Shown in pieces: positions 54,839 to 63,228 of a stretch of 64,000 nucleotides of DNA. This DNA comes from Rossellomorea aquimaris. Lineage in GTDB: Bacteria > Bacillota > Bacilli > Bacillales > Bacillaceae_B. The notes beneath the pieces were generated by a model. The model was given only the letters and a program-made list of their open reading frames with translations. It was not told the origin of the DNA and ran no database searches. Numbering within the stretch: position 1 is the first letter of the stretch; every line of letters starts with the position of its first letter. Position numbers and translations under genes: made by a program. The stretch is from the NCBI RefSeq assembly GCF_000935355.1, contig NZ_JXZC01000001.1:682001-746000 (forward strand), in the 5' to 3' direction.

Positions 54839-55729
54839 TTAAGGAAGTAAAGCCGTCATATCGTTATAAGTTTCAGGTCTTCGATCCCGATAGAACTGCC
54901 ATGTATCCCGAACTTCACGTAATAGCTTCTTATTCATTTCACCAATAATGACCTCATCACTATCTCTGCTCCCAATGGAAACAAAGCTGCCTCTCGGATC
55001 TACTAAATAGGACTGTCCGTAAAATTCACCCATATTCCAAGGACCCTCAAAACCAACACGATTAATAGCTCCTAAGTAGTAGCCGTTTGCCACCGCATGG
55101 GCTGGCTGCTCAAGCTTCCATAAGTATTCAGATAAACCAGCCACGGTTGCAGATGGATTGAACACAATTTCCGCCCCTTTTAAACCTAATAAGCGGGCAC
55201 CTTCCGGGAAGTGACGGTCATAGCAAATATACACTCCTACCTTTGCATAAGCAGTATCGAATACCGGATATCCAAGGTTGCCGGGTTTAAAGTAATATTT
55301 CTCCCAGAATCCGTAACCTTCCTCTCCAACCCCAACATGAGGAATATGCTGCTTTCGATATTTTCCGAGATAGGATCCATCTGCATCGATGACCGCTGCC
55401 GTATTATAGTAAGTAGCTATTCCTTCTCTCTCATAGATTGGTAGAACGATGACGACACTCAGCTCTTTGGCTAACGCCTGGAACTGTTTTGTTGTGGGTC
55501 CATTTGGTATTTCTTCAGCAGAGTCATACCATTTTGGATTTTGTTCGGAGCAAAAGTAAGGACCATAGAAGATTTCTTGTAAACAAATGATTTGAGCTCC
55601 CTTTTTTGCCGCGTCACGGACCAGTTCCACATGTTTTTTGATCGCTTGCTCTTTATGGACGTCTACCCCTTCACTTCCATCGACATCATGAGAAGCTTGA
55701 ATAAGTCCAATTTTCACCAAGTCTGACAC
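54839..55729 (-). CDS. Beta-ureidopropionase (N-carbamoyl-beta-alanine amidohydrolase)
   Basis: 296 residues from GTG 55729, with AGGGGGT six bases upstream; the longer frame to 55819 is unlikely. Carbon-nitrogen hydrolase fold with the triad Glu ('CLQEIFYGPYF'), Lys ('YRKQHIPHVGVG') and Cys ('VYICYDRHFPEGARLLG'). Releases ammonia, CO2 and beta-alanine from N-carbamoyl-beta-alanine. First gene of the catabolic operon, 92 bases before preT. An N-carbamoyl-D-amino acid hydrolase or putrescine amidase role is less likely in this context. Confidence 0.92.
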   Translation of the reverse strand: MSDLVKIGLIQASHDVDGSEGVDVHKEQAIKKHVELVRDAAKKGAQIICLQEIFYGPYFCSEQNPKWYDSAEEIPNGPTTKQFQALAKELSVVIVLPIYEREGIATYYNTAAVIDADGSYLGKYRKQHIPHVGVGEEGYGFWEKYYFKPGNLGYPVFDTAYAKVGVYICYDRHFPEGARLLGLKGAEIVFNPSATVAGLSEYLWKLEQPAHAVANGYYLGAINRVGFEGPWNMGEFYGQSYLVDPRGSFVSIGSRDSDEVIIGEMNKKLLREVRDTWQFYRDRRPETYNDMTALLP

Positions 55730-55878
55730 TTCAATACCCCCTACACAATTAGATTTTATAAAAATAGTAAGCGCTTTCATTGTTTTTTGCTCCATTGTTT
55801 CACACTTACTAGATTTCACTGGCTGAAATTAAAGTCTGAATTTTAAATATTTTCACTTTATTTTAACTCGTACATTTT

Positions 55879-55899
55879 CAGAATGCACTATACATTCTG
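55879..55899. promoter_or_regulatory. Perfect dyad upstream of the pyrimidine operon
   Basis: CAGAATG-N7-CATTCTG (55879-55885 / 55893-55899), 150 bases before the operon's first start codon. TACATTCT is repeated at 55891 and 55933, 42 bases apart. Possibly a PucR-type operator, but it does not match the B. subtilis PucR box. Confidence 0.5.
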
Positions 55900-55920
55900 T
55901 AACACTAACTTCCTGTGTTA
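55900..55920. promoter_or_regulatory. Second dyad upstream of the pyrimidine operon
   Basis: TAACAC-N9-GTGTTA (55900-55905 / 55915-55920), immediately next to the dyad at 55879-55899. Confidence 0.4.
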
Positions 55921-56127
55921 TTTGTCACTATGTACATTCTTAAAACAGATTGATCCTGTTGTCCGTTTCTCTTAAGGTAGCATACTTATTTTACGAAATT
56001 TGTAGAATAATTTGTTATAATCTTTTAAAAATTCAGTTTTCATTCGACAAAAACATCAGCCTTCCCTTTGGATTCATTCAATCTTATTCCCGAGAGTCTA
56101 TGTAACTGCATTTGAAATTTCCAAATA

Positions 56128-56161
56128 AAAAACAGCCTTCTCTACTGAAAAGGCTGTTTTT
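56128..56161 (-). terminator. Terminator of the CstA-family gene
   Basis: Perfect 12-bp stem (56128-56139 / 56150-56161), 10-base loop, ends in TTTTTATTTGG on the minus strand. Confidence 0.85.
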
Positions 56162-56172
56162 GTCGATAATCG

Positions 56173-57621
56173 TTATGAATTTACTGAGTTCATCTCTAGT
56201 AATTTTTGTCGGCGAGGTTTGTATTTTACTACTTGTCCTACAAACCAAATCAAGACAGCCAACCAAATGACTGAGCCGATTACCATCGCTGTTGAATAGG
56301 GCAGACCAAAACCTTCTGGAGCGTAAAAGATATATGAACTCACAACTCCTGTCATAAATAATGCAGGGATGCTGCAAATCCAGTGGAACCTTGCCTGCTG
56401 TAATAAATAAATGGCAGCGGTCCACAACATGACGGTTGCTACTACCTGGTTGGACCAGCCTACATATCTCCACAGGAAGGTATAGTCGATTTGAGTAAGT
56501 AAAAACGTCGGGATTGCCACAGGAATGACCAACAAGACCGGCAACCATTTCCCTTCTACATCTTTCTTCCGCAGATCTTTCAGTAAATCTGCAAGCATCA
56601 TTCTAGAGGATCTTAAAGCGGTATCGCCTGTTGTAACTGGAAGGATGATTACACCAAGGACAGCCAGTATTCCACCTAAAGTTCCTAACGTCGTTTTGCT
56701 GATCTCATTTACCACTCCAGCAGGTCCGCCTGCGGCCAACGCTTCTTGAAGCCCCGCCGTTCCATTGAAGAATGCCATACCTGCTGCAGCCCAAATCAAG
56801 GCGATGATCCCTTCAGCTACCATCGCTCCATAGAATACTTTCCGACCTTCACTTTCTCTTTTTAAGGTTCTGGCTAAGATGGGACTTTGAGTGGAATGGA
56901 ATCCAGAGATTGCTCCACAAGATACAGTAACCATCAGTAAAGGCCATAGAGGCAGTTCATTTGGATGTAAATTTTCAAATGTTAGATTTGGGACTGGATG
57001 CTCAAAGAAGAACAAGCCAATTCCGATCGCCACTGCCATAAAGATAAGGATTGCTCCAAAGAACGGATAAACCTTTCCAATAATCTTATTGATCGGTAAG
57101 ATAGTCGCAATTAGAAAGTATGTAAATATAAGGATAAGAGACGTCATAAAATTCAGAGGTGTTACCTCAGCCATTAATTGTGCAGGTCCCGACGTAAAAG
57201 CAGCGGCTACGAGAACCATCAACACGATGGATAAAATGTTCATAACGGATTGCACGGGCTTTCCTAAATATTTTCCCACGATAGAGGGAAACTGTGCTCC
57301 ATTATGCCTAAGTGATAACATTCCTGAAAAGTAATCATGAACTGCTCCAGCAAATAGAGTGCCGATCACGATCCATATAAATGCTACAGGTCCATATAAA
57401 GCTCCTAAAATCGCCCCGAAGATCGGACCTAACCCCGCAATGTTTAACAATTGAACCAGGCTCGCTTTCCACCAGCTCATGGGCATATAATCTAAGCCGT
57501 CTTTCTTTTTGTATGCAGGCGTCACATTGGAATCATCAACACCGAAAATCTTTTCTACCACCTTTGAATAAATGAAATAACCTACTACTAGAATACAGAT
57601 GGATGCAAGAAATGTTAGCAT
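56173..57621 (-). CDS. Carbon starvation CstA family transporter
   Basis: 482 residues from ATG 57621 (GGGAGG eight bases upstream; GTG at 57624 also possible). About fifteen membrane segments; 'NIAGLGPIFGAILGALYGP', 'GTLFAGAVHDYFSGMLSLRHNG' and 'SGFHSTQSPILARTLKRESEGR' (split) are CstA motifs. The protein is shorter than E. coli CstA/BtsT (~700 residues) and matches the short Firmicutes form. Homologues import peptides or pyruvate. Upstream of, but separated by a terminator from, the pyrimidine operon; a role with it is only inferred. Confidence 0.88.
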   Translation of the reverse strand: MLTFLASICILVVGYFIYSKVVEKIFGVDDSNVTPAYKKKDGLDYMPMSWWKASLVQLLNIAGLGPIFGAILGALYGPVAFIWIVIGTLFAGAVHDYFSGMLSLRHNGAQFPSIVGKYLGKPVQSVMNILSIVLMVLVAAAFTSGPAQLMAEVTPLNFMTSLILIFTYFLIATILPINKIIGKVYPFFGAILIFMAVAIGIGLFFFEHPVPNLTFENLHPNELPLWPLLMVTVSCGAISGFHSTQSPILARTLKRESEGRKVFYGAMVAEGIIALIWAAAGMAFFNGTAGLQEALAAGGPAGVVNEISKTTLGTLGGILAVLGVIILPVTTGDTALRSSRMMLADLLKDLRKKDVEGKWLPVLLVIPVAIPTFLLTQIDYTFLWRYVGWSNQVVATVMLWTAAIYLLQQARFHWICSIPALFMTGVVSSYIFYAPEGFGLPYSTAMVIGSVIWLAVLIWFVGQVVKYKPRRQKLLEMNSVNS

Positions 57622-57648
57622 CACGATGTCCTCCCTTCAGTAAATGAA

Positions 57649-57677
57649 TTTATCGTTTATTCTAATACGATAAACGA
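57649..57677. promoter_or_regulatory. Operator-like nested dyad upstream of the CstA-family gene
   Basis: TTTATCG (57649-57655) pairs with CGATAAA (57668-57674), and TCGTTTAT (57653-57660) with ATAAACGA (57670-57677). It lies 28-56 bases before the start codon, over the probable promoter. Confidence 0.5.
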
Positions 57678-57855
57678 CAAAAAACAACAGAATTTTCTAA
57701 AAATATTATTTTTTTAGAATAAAACAAAAAATACCCTTTACACTTATGGTTGTTAAACCAGTAATGTAAGGGATTACATTATTCCAAAAAAATTTTATAC
57801 CATAATACATATTCAATGATTGAAAAGACCCATTTGAAAAGTGCAAAAATAAAAA

Positions 57856-57873
57856 CACCCCTTAAAAGAGGTG
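57856..57873 (-). terminator. Terminator of the ankyrin-repeat gene
   Basis: Short stem of CACC(T)C type (57856-57861 / 57868-57873, one G-U) followed by TTTTTATTTTT on the minus strand. Confidence 0.7.
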
Positions 57874-57891
57874 CATGACACATACTGGAAG

Positions 57892-58413
57892 CTACTGTAT
57901 TTTTCCCTTTGTAAATTCATCATGAGCCTTTAGAAATTCTTTATTATTCTTTTCCTTGGCAATTTCCAATGGAGTACGATCATTTCCTGACTGTATCTCT
58001 TGCCCGTCTCCGTGAGCCAGTAATAGGGATACGATTTCTTCACTTCCGTCGAAAGCAGCAATATGTAAAGGTGTGTGACCAGATGAATCGGCTTGATTTA
58101 CATTCGCTCCTTGCTTTAGTAAATATTCCACCAGTTCTTTAGAGGCTTTTCCAGCTATTCCTGCATGCAAAGCTGTGTTGGAAGGTATGTAGGAAACTTT
58201 CGAATTCGATATGGAATTAATATCCGCACCAAAATTCAACAGAAGCTCGACAATTTCCATATGTCCATAATGTGCAGCCACTCCCAAAGCCGTTAATCCA
58301 TGTTCATTATCTGCGTTACAAAGGTTTGTGTCATTTCTCAAAGACTGTTCCACTGTCACTTTATCACCGGTTTCAATTGCTTTGAAAAATTCTTCAATTG
58401 TAAAGGTTGTCAT
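57892..58413 (-). CDS. Ankyrin repeat protein
   Basis: 173 residues, soluble, four ankyrin repeats: 'NEHGLTALGVAAHYGHMEIVELLLNFGADIN', a divergent 'SNTALHAGIAGKASKELVEYLLKQGANVN', 'SGHTPLHIAAFDGSEEIVSLLLAHG' and 'NDRTPLEIAKEKNNKEFL' (each split in alignment; cited for position). No signal peptide or other domain. Such proteins bind partner proteins; the partner is unknown. Start ATG 58413 with GGGGTG six bases before; the GTG at 58422 is part of that ribosome site. Confidence 0.88.
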   Translation of the reverse strand: MTTFTIEEFFKAIETGDKVTVEQSLRNDTNLCNADNEHGLTALGVAAHYGHMEIVELLLNFGADINSISNSKVSYIPSNTALHAGIAGKASKELVEYLLKQGANVNQADSSGHTPLHIAAFDGSEEIVSLLLAHGDGQEIQSGNDRTPLEIAKEKNNKEFLKAHDEFTKGKIQ

Positions 58414-58474
58414 CTCTTTCACCCCGTTTTTTCATAATTACAAATATTCTACCAATTAAAACCGAAAAAAGATA

Positions 58475-58504
58475 GGGAAGACTCCCAAAATAGGGAGTCT
58501 TCCC
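58475..58504 (-). terminator. Terminator of topB
   Basis: Perfect 12-bp GC-rich stem (58475-58486 / 58493-58504), 6-base loop; minus strand continues TATCTTTTTTCG. Confidence 0.85.
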
Positions 58505-58511
58505 CATAAAA

Positions 58512-60680
58512 TTACTGATCCAATTTCAATTTGGCTAAAGCATCAGCTAATGCGGTATTGACAGGCTCTTCCTTCTGTTGTGTTTTCAAATACTTATTTA
58601 CATCCCTTTTTGTAGCTTTGCTGTTCTTTTCCTTTTTCCTGCGATCATTGAACGTTGATAGTTTTTCTCTATGTCCACAGACACATGTGAACATTTGCCC
58701 TTCTCCTTCCCCTCTTAAATCCAAGCGCTTATGGCAGTTGGGGCAGCGGGCATTCGTCTTTTTACTGATATTTTTCCGATGACCGCATTCGCGATCTTGA
58801 CAGACCAGTTTCTTTCCATGCTTGTTTTTAATCTCCAGCATCAGATTTCCACAGTCTGGACATTTCGTACCCGTTAGATTATCATGAGAGAATTTCTTAG
58901 TGGAATTCTTGATTTCACTTACTGATTTCTTCGTGTAGTCTTTGATTTCTTTTAAAAATTCCTGTTTATTAAGGGAACCGTTTGCGATTTTCTCAAGTTT
59001 TTGCTCCCACTCCGCTGTAAGTGTCGGGGATTGTAGTTCAAGAGGTGCCAACTCCAATAACTGCTTTCCTTTAGATGTAATAAGGATTTCTTTTCCTTTC
59101 GGCTCAATCACTCCTGAGTTAAAAAGCTTTTCAATGATATCTGCCCTTGTGGCAACTGTCCCCAGCCCACCCGCTTCATGTATGGTGTCGAGAAGATCTT
59201 TGTTGCTTTCTTTCATGAACTTTTTGGGGTTTTCCATAGCGGATAGGAGTGTTCCTTCATTAAAACGGCTTGGAGGATTTGTTTGTCCCTCTGTTTCTTT
59301 CATTGCAAGAATCGAATACGTATCCCCTTCTTGCATTTTTAATAGCAATTGATCTGTTTCTGAATTAAAATCATATACTTCCTTCCAGCCGGTTTCTACA
59401 ATCCGCTTTCCTTTCGTCTGAAAGGTTTCAGCACCAATCGAGGCTTCTACAGTCGTTTGTTCATACAAATATGGAGGGTAGAATATGGCTAAAAATCGTT
59501 TCACGATTAAATCATAGACCTTTCTTTCACTGTCCTGTAACCGTTGGAGGAAGGGTGTCACCTCTGTCGGGATAATGGCATGGTGATCCGTCACCTTTTG
59601 GTCGTCTACATATGTTTTTGACAGCTTAATAGAGCCCTGTAGCGCATTGTGAGCCATCTTACGATAAGGTTGAACGTTCACTGCTTTCAATCGGTCTTTC
59701 AACGTGGAGACCATATCGCTTGATAGATGTCTACTATCTGTTCTCGGATAAGTTACTAATTTATGCTGCTCGTATAATTTCTGCATGATGGACAGCGTTT
59801 CTTTAGCAGAGAATCCAAAAGCCTTGTGAGCATCTCTTTGGAGTTCAGTTAAATCGTATAAAGAAGGAGCGTAATTTTTCTTTAGTGATTTTTTCACTGA
59901 ATGAATAGTGATTTCCTTATGGTCTTTCAATTTTTTCATGACATTCGTGATTTCTTGTTTAGAGAATGTTTTCGTATCGTTATTTTTAGGGTTTGACCAA
60001 ACAAACGTACCACGTTCTGTTGTGGCCTGTATGCCGTAATATGATTGTGGTTTAAAGTTCTTGATTTCTTCTTCCCTCTGAGCAATGATGCTTAATGTTG
60101 GAGTTTGCACACGTCCACAGGATAATTGTGCGTTGTGCTTGGTAGTCAGAGCCCTGGTTGCATTCATTCCCACATACCAATCAGCTTCAGATCTTGCTTG
60201 GGCAGCTGCATATAGGTTTTCGTATTTAGTTGCATCTTTCAGATTGTTGAAGCCGTCTTTGATTGCTTTGTCGGTCACAGAGGATATCCATAATCTTTTT
60301 AACGGTTTGTTTACCCGGGCTTTTTCAATGATCCAGCGGGCAACGAGCTCCCCTTCCCGGCCGGCATCAGTGGCAATGATAATTTCTTTTACATCCTGAC
60401 GGTTCATTTGTGCTTTGACTGAACTAAATTGTTTCCCTGTCTTCTTAATGACCACAAGATTGAGGGATGGGGGAAGCATAGGTAAATCCTCAAGGTTCCA
60501 TGATTTGTAGCGGTCATCATAGCTTTCAGGTTCTGCCAATGTGACTAGATGCCCCAGGGCCCAAGTAACAATATATTCGTTTCCTTCGAGGAACCCATTT
60601 CCTTTTTTCGTGCACTGAAGTACTTTGGCAATATCTCTACCGACAGATGGTTTTTCTGCCAGGACTAAAATTTTTTTCAT
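58512..60680 (-). CDS. topB: DNA topoisomerase III
   Basis: 722 residues, type IA topoisomerase. TOPRIM domain ('VLAEKPSVGRDIAKVLQ', metal site 'ATDAGREGELVARW'), decatenation-type core and catalytic Tyr in 'LVTYPRTDSRHL'. The C-terminus has two zinc-ribbon motifs ('CPDCGNLM...CQDREC' and 'CPNCHKRLD...CVCGHRE') and a basic tail. Decatenates single-strand-containing DNA. It ends LAKLKLDQ. Similar in size to B. subtilis TopB (727). Unlike plasmid-borne TopB, its neighbours are ordinary chromosomal genes. Confidence 0.95.
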   Translation of the reverse strand: MKKILVLAEKPSVGRDIAKVLQCTKKGNGFLEGNEYIVTWALGHLVTLAEPESYDDRYKSWNLEDLPMLPPSLNLVVIKKTGKQFSSVKAQMNRQDVKEIIIATDAGREGELVARWIIEKARVNKPLKRLWISSVTDKAIKDGFNNLKDATKYENLYAAAQARSEADWYVGMNATRALTTKHNAQLSCGRVQTPTLSIIAQREEEIKNFKPQSYYGIQATTERGTFVWSNPKNNDTKTFSKQEITNVMKKLKDHKEITIHSVKKSLKKNYAPSLYDLTELQRDAHKAFGFSAKETLSIMQKLYEQHKLVTYPRTDSRHLSSDMVSTLKDRLKAVNVQPYRKMAHNALQGSIKLSKTYVDDQKVTDHHAIIPTEVTPFLQRLQDSERKVYDLIVKRFLAIFYPPYLYEQTTVEASIGAETFQTKGKRIVETGWKEVYDFNSETDQLLLKMQEGDTYSILAMKETEGQTNPPSRFNEGTLLSAMENPKKFMKESNKDLLDTIHEAGGLGTVATRADIIEKLFNSGVIEPKGKEILITSKGKQLLELAPLELQSPTLTAEWEQKLEKIANGSLNKQEFLKEIKDYTKKSVSEIKNSTKKFSHDNLTGTKCPDCGNLMLEIKNKHGKKLVCQDRECGHRKNISKKTNARCPNCHKRLDLRGEGEGQMFTCVCGHREKLSTFNDRRKKEKNSKATKRDVNKYLKTQQKEEPVNTALADALAKLKLDQ

Positions 60681-60822
60681 GTAAAAAATCCTTTCACAGC
60701 TAAAGTTTCAATATCTTTTTTATTTTAACATACAATAAAACGATAGTGCTTTAGAGTTCACGTCTATAAAAGGTTGTACTATACTTAGGGATAGTTGATT
60801 TTCACAAAGGAGTTATAGGACA

Positions 60823-61812
60823 TTGCATCATGACATACAAAAAGATTCCTTCCTTCCTAAAGAAGCTTTGGGCATCTTTATCATTGTTTTAATCAGTTTA
60901 TTATCTAAAGGTTTAGGAACTCTCTTCCCTCTTATCGGAAGTTTGTTATTTGCGATTTTAATTGGAGTCATTCTTCAGAATGCAACCAGACTTCCTTTAT
61001 CATTCGATCCAGGTATACAATTCACACTGAAGACACTATTGAAAGTGGCCATCGTATTTCTTGGTGTCGGTTTGAGCCTGTATGATATCCTCCATATTGG
61101 ACAGAGAGCTTTATGGGTTATATTTCTTTCGGTTTCCGTTGGAATTACTGTGACATATTTCATTGGCAAATGGCTTCGTATCGACAAACGGTTAAGCTTG
61201 TTGATAGGAATCGGTACCAGTATTTGCGGGGCAACCGCCATTTCAGCCGTGAAAGGAATTATCGGGGCGAAAGAAAATGAAACCGCCTATGCTTTATCGA
61301 CGATTGTATTCTTTAATTTAATTGCTTTTATTACCTATCCTATCATTGGCTACCTTCTTCATATGTCAGAATTATCGTTTGGTATATGGGCAGGCACCGC
61401 TGTACATGACACATCTTCAGCAATTGCTGTGGGGTATGCCTTCGGGGATGAAGCGGGAGAGGTTGCAACTACGGTAAAGCTTGCCCGTACTTTATTCTTG
61501 ATTCCTGTCATGTTTTGTTTACCTTTTATTTTGAGAACGAGAAAAGAAGGTGAATCTCAATACAAGAAGGTATTCCCTTGGTTTATTTTCTTATTTCTGG
61601 GAATCTCTTTACTCCATACATTTGGTTTAATTCCTGTAGCGATTGAATCAATCTTGGAGATTTCGTCAAAATTCATGATCATCATGGTAATGGCAGCAGT
61701 GGGTCTTCAAGTGAGAATAAAGGACATCACCCAGTTAGGATTCAAGCCCCTCCTGACCGGCTTAATTGCCTCTATTACATGTGCTTTTATCAGTTTATTC
61801 CTCATTCTATAA
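60823..61812 (+). CDS. YeiH/UPF0324 family permease (putative sulfate exporter)
   Basis: 329 residues, about ten membrane segments, 'IGTSICGATAISAVKGIIGAKENE' and 'WAGTAVHDTSSAIAVGYAFGDEAG' being the conserved YeiH motifs (split in two inverted halves). Some family members export sulfate or sulfite from taurine/sulfoacetate breakdown; the substrate is uncertain. Translation starts at TTG 60823, ten bases after AAAGGAG; no ATG is available in frame. Divergent from topB, isolated transcript. Confidence 0.88.
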   Translation: MHHDIQKDSFLPKEALGIFIIVLISLLSKGLGTLFPLIGSLLFAILIGVILQNATRLPLSFDPGIQFTLKTLLKVAIVFLGVGLSLYDILHIGQRALWVIFLSVSVGITVTYFIGKWLRIDKRLSLLIGIGTSICGATAISAVKGIIGAKENETAYALSTIVFFNLIAFITYPIIGYLLHMSELSFGIWAGTAVHDTSSAIAVGYAFGDEAGEVATTVKLARTLFLIPVMFCLPFILRTRKEGESQYKKVFPWFIFLFLGISLLHTFGLIPVAIESILEISSKFMIIMVMAAVGLQVRIKDITQLGFKPLLTGLIASITCAFISLFLIL

Positions 61813-61813
61813 T

Positions 61814-61852
61814 AAAAAAACCAATCACCCTAACAAGTGATTGGTTTTTTTT
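61814..61852 (+). terminator. Terminator of the YeiH-type gene
   Basis: 15-bp stem (61814-61828 / 61837-61851) flanked by A7 and T8; works on the plus strand and probably both. Confidence 0.9.
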
Positions 61853-61864
61853 ACGAAAAAAAGA

Positions 61865-61880
61865 GCATCTAGAGAGATGC
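61865..61880 (-). terminator. Second hairpin with T run after cotE
   Basis: GCATCT-AGAG-AGATGC stem (61865-61870 / 61875-61880), then TCTTTTTTT on the minus strand. Tandem with the cotE terminator 60 bases upstream on that strand. Confidence 0.65.
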
Positions 61881-61940
61881 CCCCTGTATTATTTCCCATC
61901 CATAATGAGATAAATTGTCTTAGACTGTGAAGAAGAAAAA

Positions 61941-61965
61941 ACTAGGAAGAGGCCGTCTTCCTAGT
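61941..61965 (-). terminator. Terminator of cotE
   Basis: Perfect 10-bp stem (61941-61950 / 61956-61965), 5-base loop, then TTTTTTC on the minus strand. Confidence 0.88.
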
Positions 61966-61970
61966 AAATG

Positions 61971-62507
61971 CTATTCTTCGTCTCCTTCTAAGAAGTCTGG
62001 ATCTAACTCTTCAAATTCTTCATCATCTAAGTCACAATCCCAGTCTTCATCGTCACAACCTTCAGGATTTACAAGGACACATACTTTCGTTTCTCCTATA
62101 ACTTCCACTAGGAATTCACGTTCAACGTGAACAATGATATTGTTACCGTTTGGTGAAATGACCGCTTCGCAGCAATTCGGCTGTTGCAGTACTCGAGCAC
62201 ATACTTCAATATCATCTAAGCAATCAGGATCACGGTATTTCAGTTTAATGCAATCTGTATACTGTACTCTCTCTGTTACAACGGATGTCTTTGTGTTGTC
62301 ACTGTGGGAGTACCATACGTTAATCTCGTAATAACCGTGAATTTCAACCTTCTTGCCTACTTTGTGTGCTTCATACTGATGATTAATGATCCAGCAGCCT
62401 AAAATGCTCGATGGATTATGCGGCGGGCTAATCGTATGATGAGACTGTGTGAATTTACGTCCCTTCGCTACGACCGCTTTAGTAATAATCTCTCTATATT
62501 CTGCCAT
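61971..62507 (-). CDS. cotE: Outer spore coat morphogenetic protein CotE
   Basis: 178 residues from ATG 62507 (GAGGAGG nine bases upstream; the longer frame to 62525 is the ribosome site). N-terminus '[19 protein letters not shown]' and '[21 protein letters not shown]', '[17 protein letters not shown]' are nearly identical to B. subtilis CotE; the tail is strongly acidic (residues ~152-178). CotE nucleates the outer coat. It carries several Cys (e.g. in 'QQPNCCEA') not all shared with B. subtilis. Confidence 0.97.
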   Translation of the reverse strand: MAEYREIITKAVVAKGRKFTQSHHTISPPHNPSSILGCWIINHQYEAHKVGKKVEIHGYYEINVWYSHSDNTKTSVVTERVQYTDCIKLKYRDPDCLDDIEVCARVLQQPNCCEAVISPNGNNIIVHVEREFLVEVIGETKVCVLVNPEGCDDEDWDCDLDDEEFEELDPDFLEGDEE

Positions 62508-62609
62508 TCGAGCGAACCTCCTCATTCATTTTCAATTCATCTTATGCGACTATCTAGGTGTTTGTGCGAGTAAATTTAATTACATAATGGGATTGTTGCG
62601 AGATAATGT

Positions 62610-62636
62610 ATTGTATGCGAATACCCATTGAATGTT
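62610..62636 (-). promoter_or_regulatory. SigE-like promoter of cotE
   Basis: Minus strand: -10 CATACAAT (62610-62617), a perfect SigE -10, with AACATT (62631-62636) 13 bases upstream as a -35 candidate. About 103 bases before the start. A SigK-like -10 GCATAAGATG lies at 62538-62547. Two promoters of these types drive B. subtilis cotE. Confidence 0.6.
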
Positions 62637-62720
62637 CCGGAATGCACGATCTCCCTCCATAGAAAATATCGTGAACTCAACGAATACGAAAATGGCAGCA
62701 TCAGCAAAAGAGCAGGCAAA

Positions 62721-62771
62721 AAAAACGATCTCTGCATAAAAGGGAGATTCCTTTAAGCAGAGATCGTTTTT
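62721..62771 (-). terminator. Large terminator after ricA
   Basis: Perfect 15-bp stem (62721-62735 / 62757-62771) with a 21-base loop containing an inner AAAGG/CCTTT stem, and long A/T runs on both sides. Confidence 0.9.
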
Positions 62772-62795
62772 GTAATGTCATTATTTTTTCTTCTA

Positions 62796-63227
62796 TTAAG
62801 AACAGCTTCCAGGCGTCGAGTTTTTCACTTGTGATCCAGTTTCTCCACGTAGTAAGTCTCCCCCGGTGGTTTCGATGATATGATCTGTCACATTATTTGA
62901 AATAACGGACGCAACAATTTGAAGTAAATCATTTACATCTGTTTGTGACTCTTTAAATTGTTGTACCACCGGAATGGCATCGATTTCCTTTTCCAGGTTT
63001 TCGATTTTTGCTTCAACCATTTTTAGAGCTTCTATTTTTCCATAATGCTGAAAGTTCACAGCCTGCTTTTGTAAACTCTTAATACTCGCGATCATTTCAC
63101 GTACTTTTTGATTTTCATGAATCTGTGCTTCAGCACGTTTAAAGAAATCCACTTCTTCTGTTTCAGCAATCATTGTTGCCAGCTCTTCCGCTCGTTTCAT
63201 AATATCGTCTTTAGTATACTTTGCCAT
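62796..63227 (-). CDS. ricA: RicA (YmcA), Y-complex subunit
   Basis: 143 residues, all-helical YlbF/YmcA family: 'KDDIMKRAEELATMIAETEEVDFFKRAEAQI' at the N-terminus and a Cys near the C-terminus ('TPGSCS'). With RicF (YlbF) and RicT (YaaT) it forms the Y-complex that carries iron-sulfur clusters, directs RNase Y processing, and affects biofilm, competence and sporulation. Starts one base after the miaB stop; the GAGGTGAAATAAT ribosome site lies at the end of miaB, so translation is coupled. Confidence 0.94.
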   Translation of the reverse strand: MAKYTKDDIMKRAEELATMIAETEEVDFFKRAEAQIHENQKVREMIASIKSLQKQAVNFQHYGKIEALKMVEAKIENLEKEIDAIPVVQQFKESQTDVNDLLQIVASVISNNVTDHIIETTGGDLLRGETGSQVKNSTPGSCS

Positions 63228-63228
63228 A

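Noticed and set aside
56084..56548. Minus-strand open frame of 154 residues
   Set aside because: Other frame of the CstA-family gene 3' end and its terminator; no ribosome site.
57892..58413. Ankyrin-repeat protein as toxin, effector or catalase partner
   Set aside because: No secretion signal, toxin domain or adjacent catalase gene; nothing supports a specific role.
61927..62130. Plus-strand Ser-rich open frame of 67 residues
   Set aside because: It is antisense to the acidic GAA/GAT-rich tail of cotE; Ser runs arise from reading TCTTC-type complement. No ribosome site.
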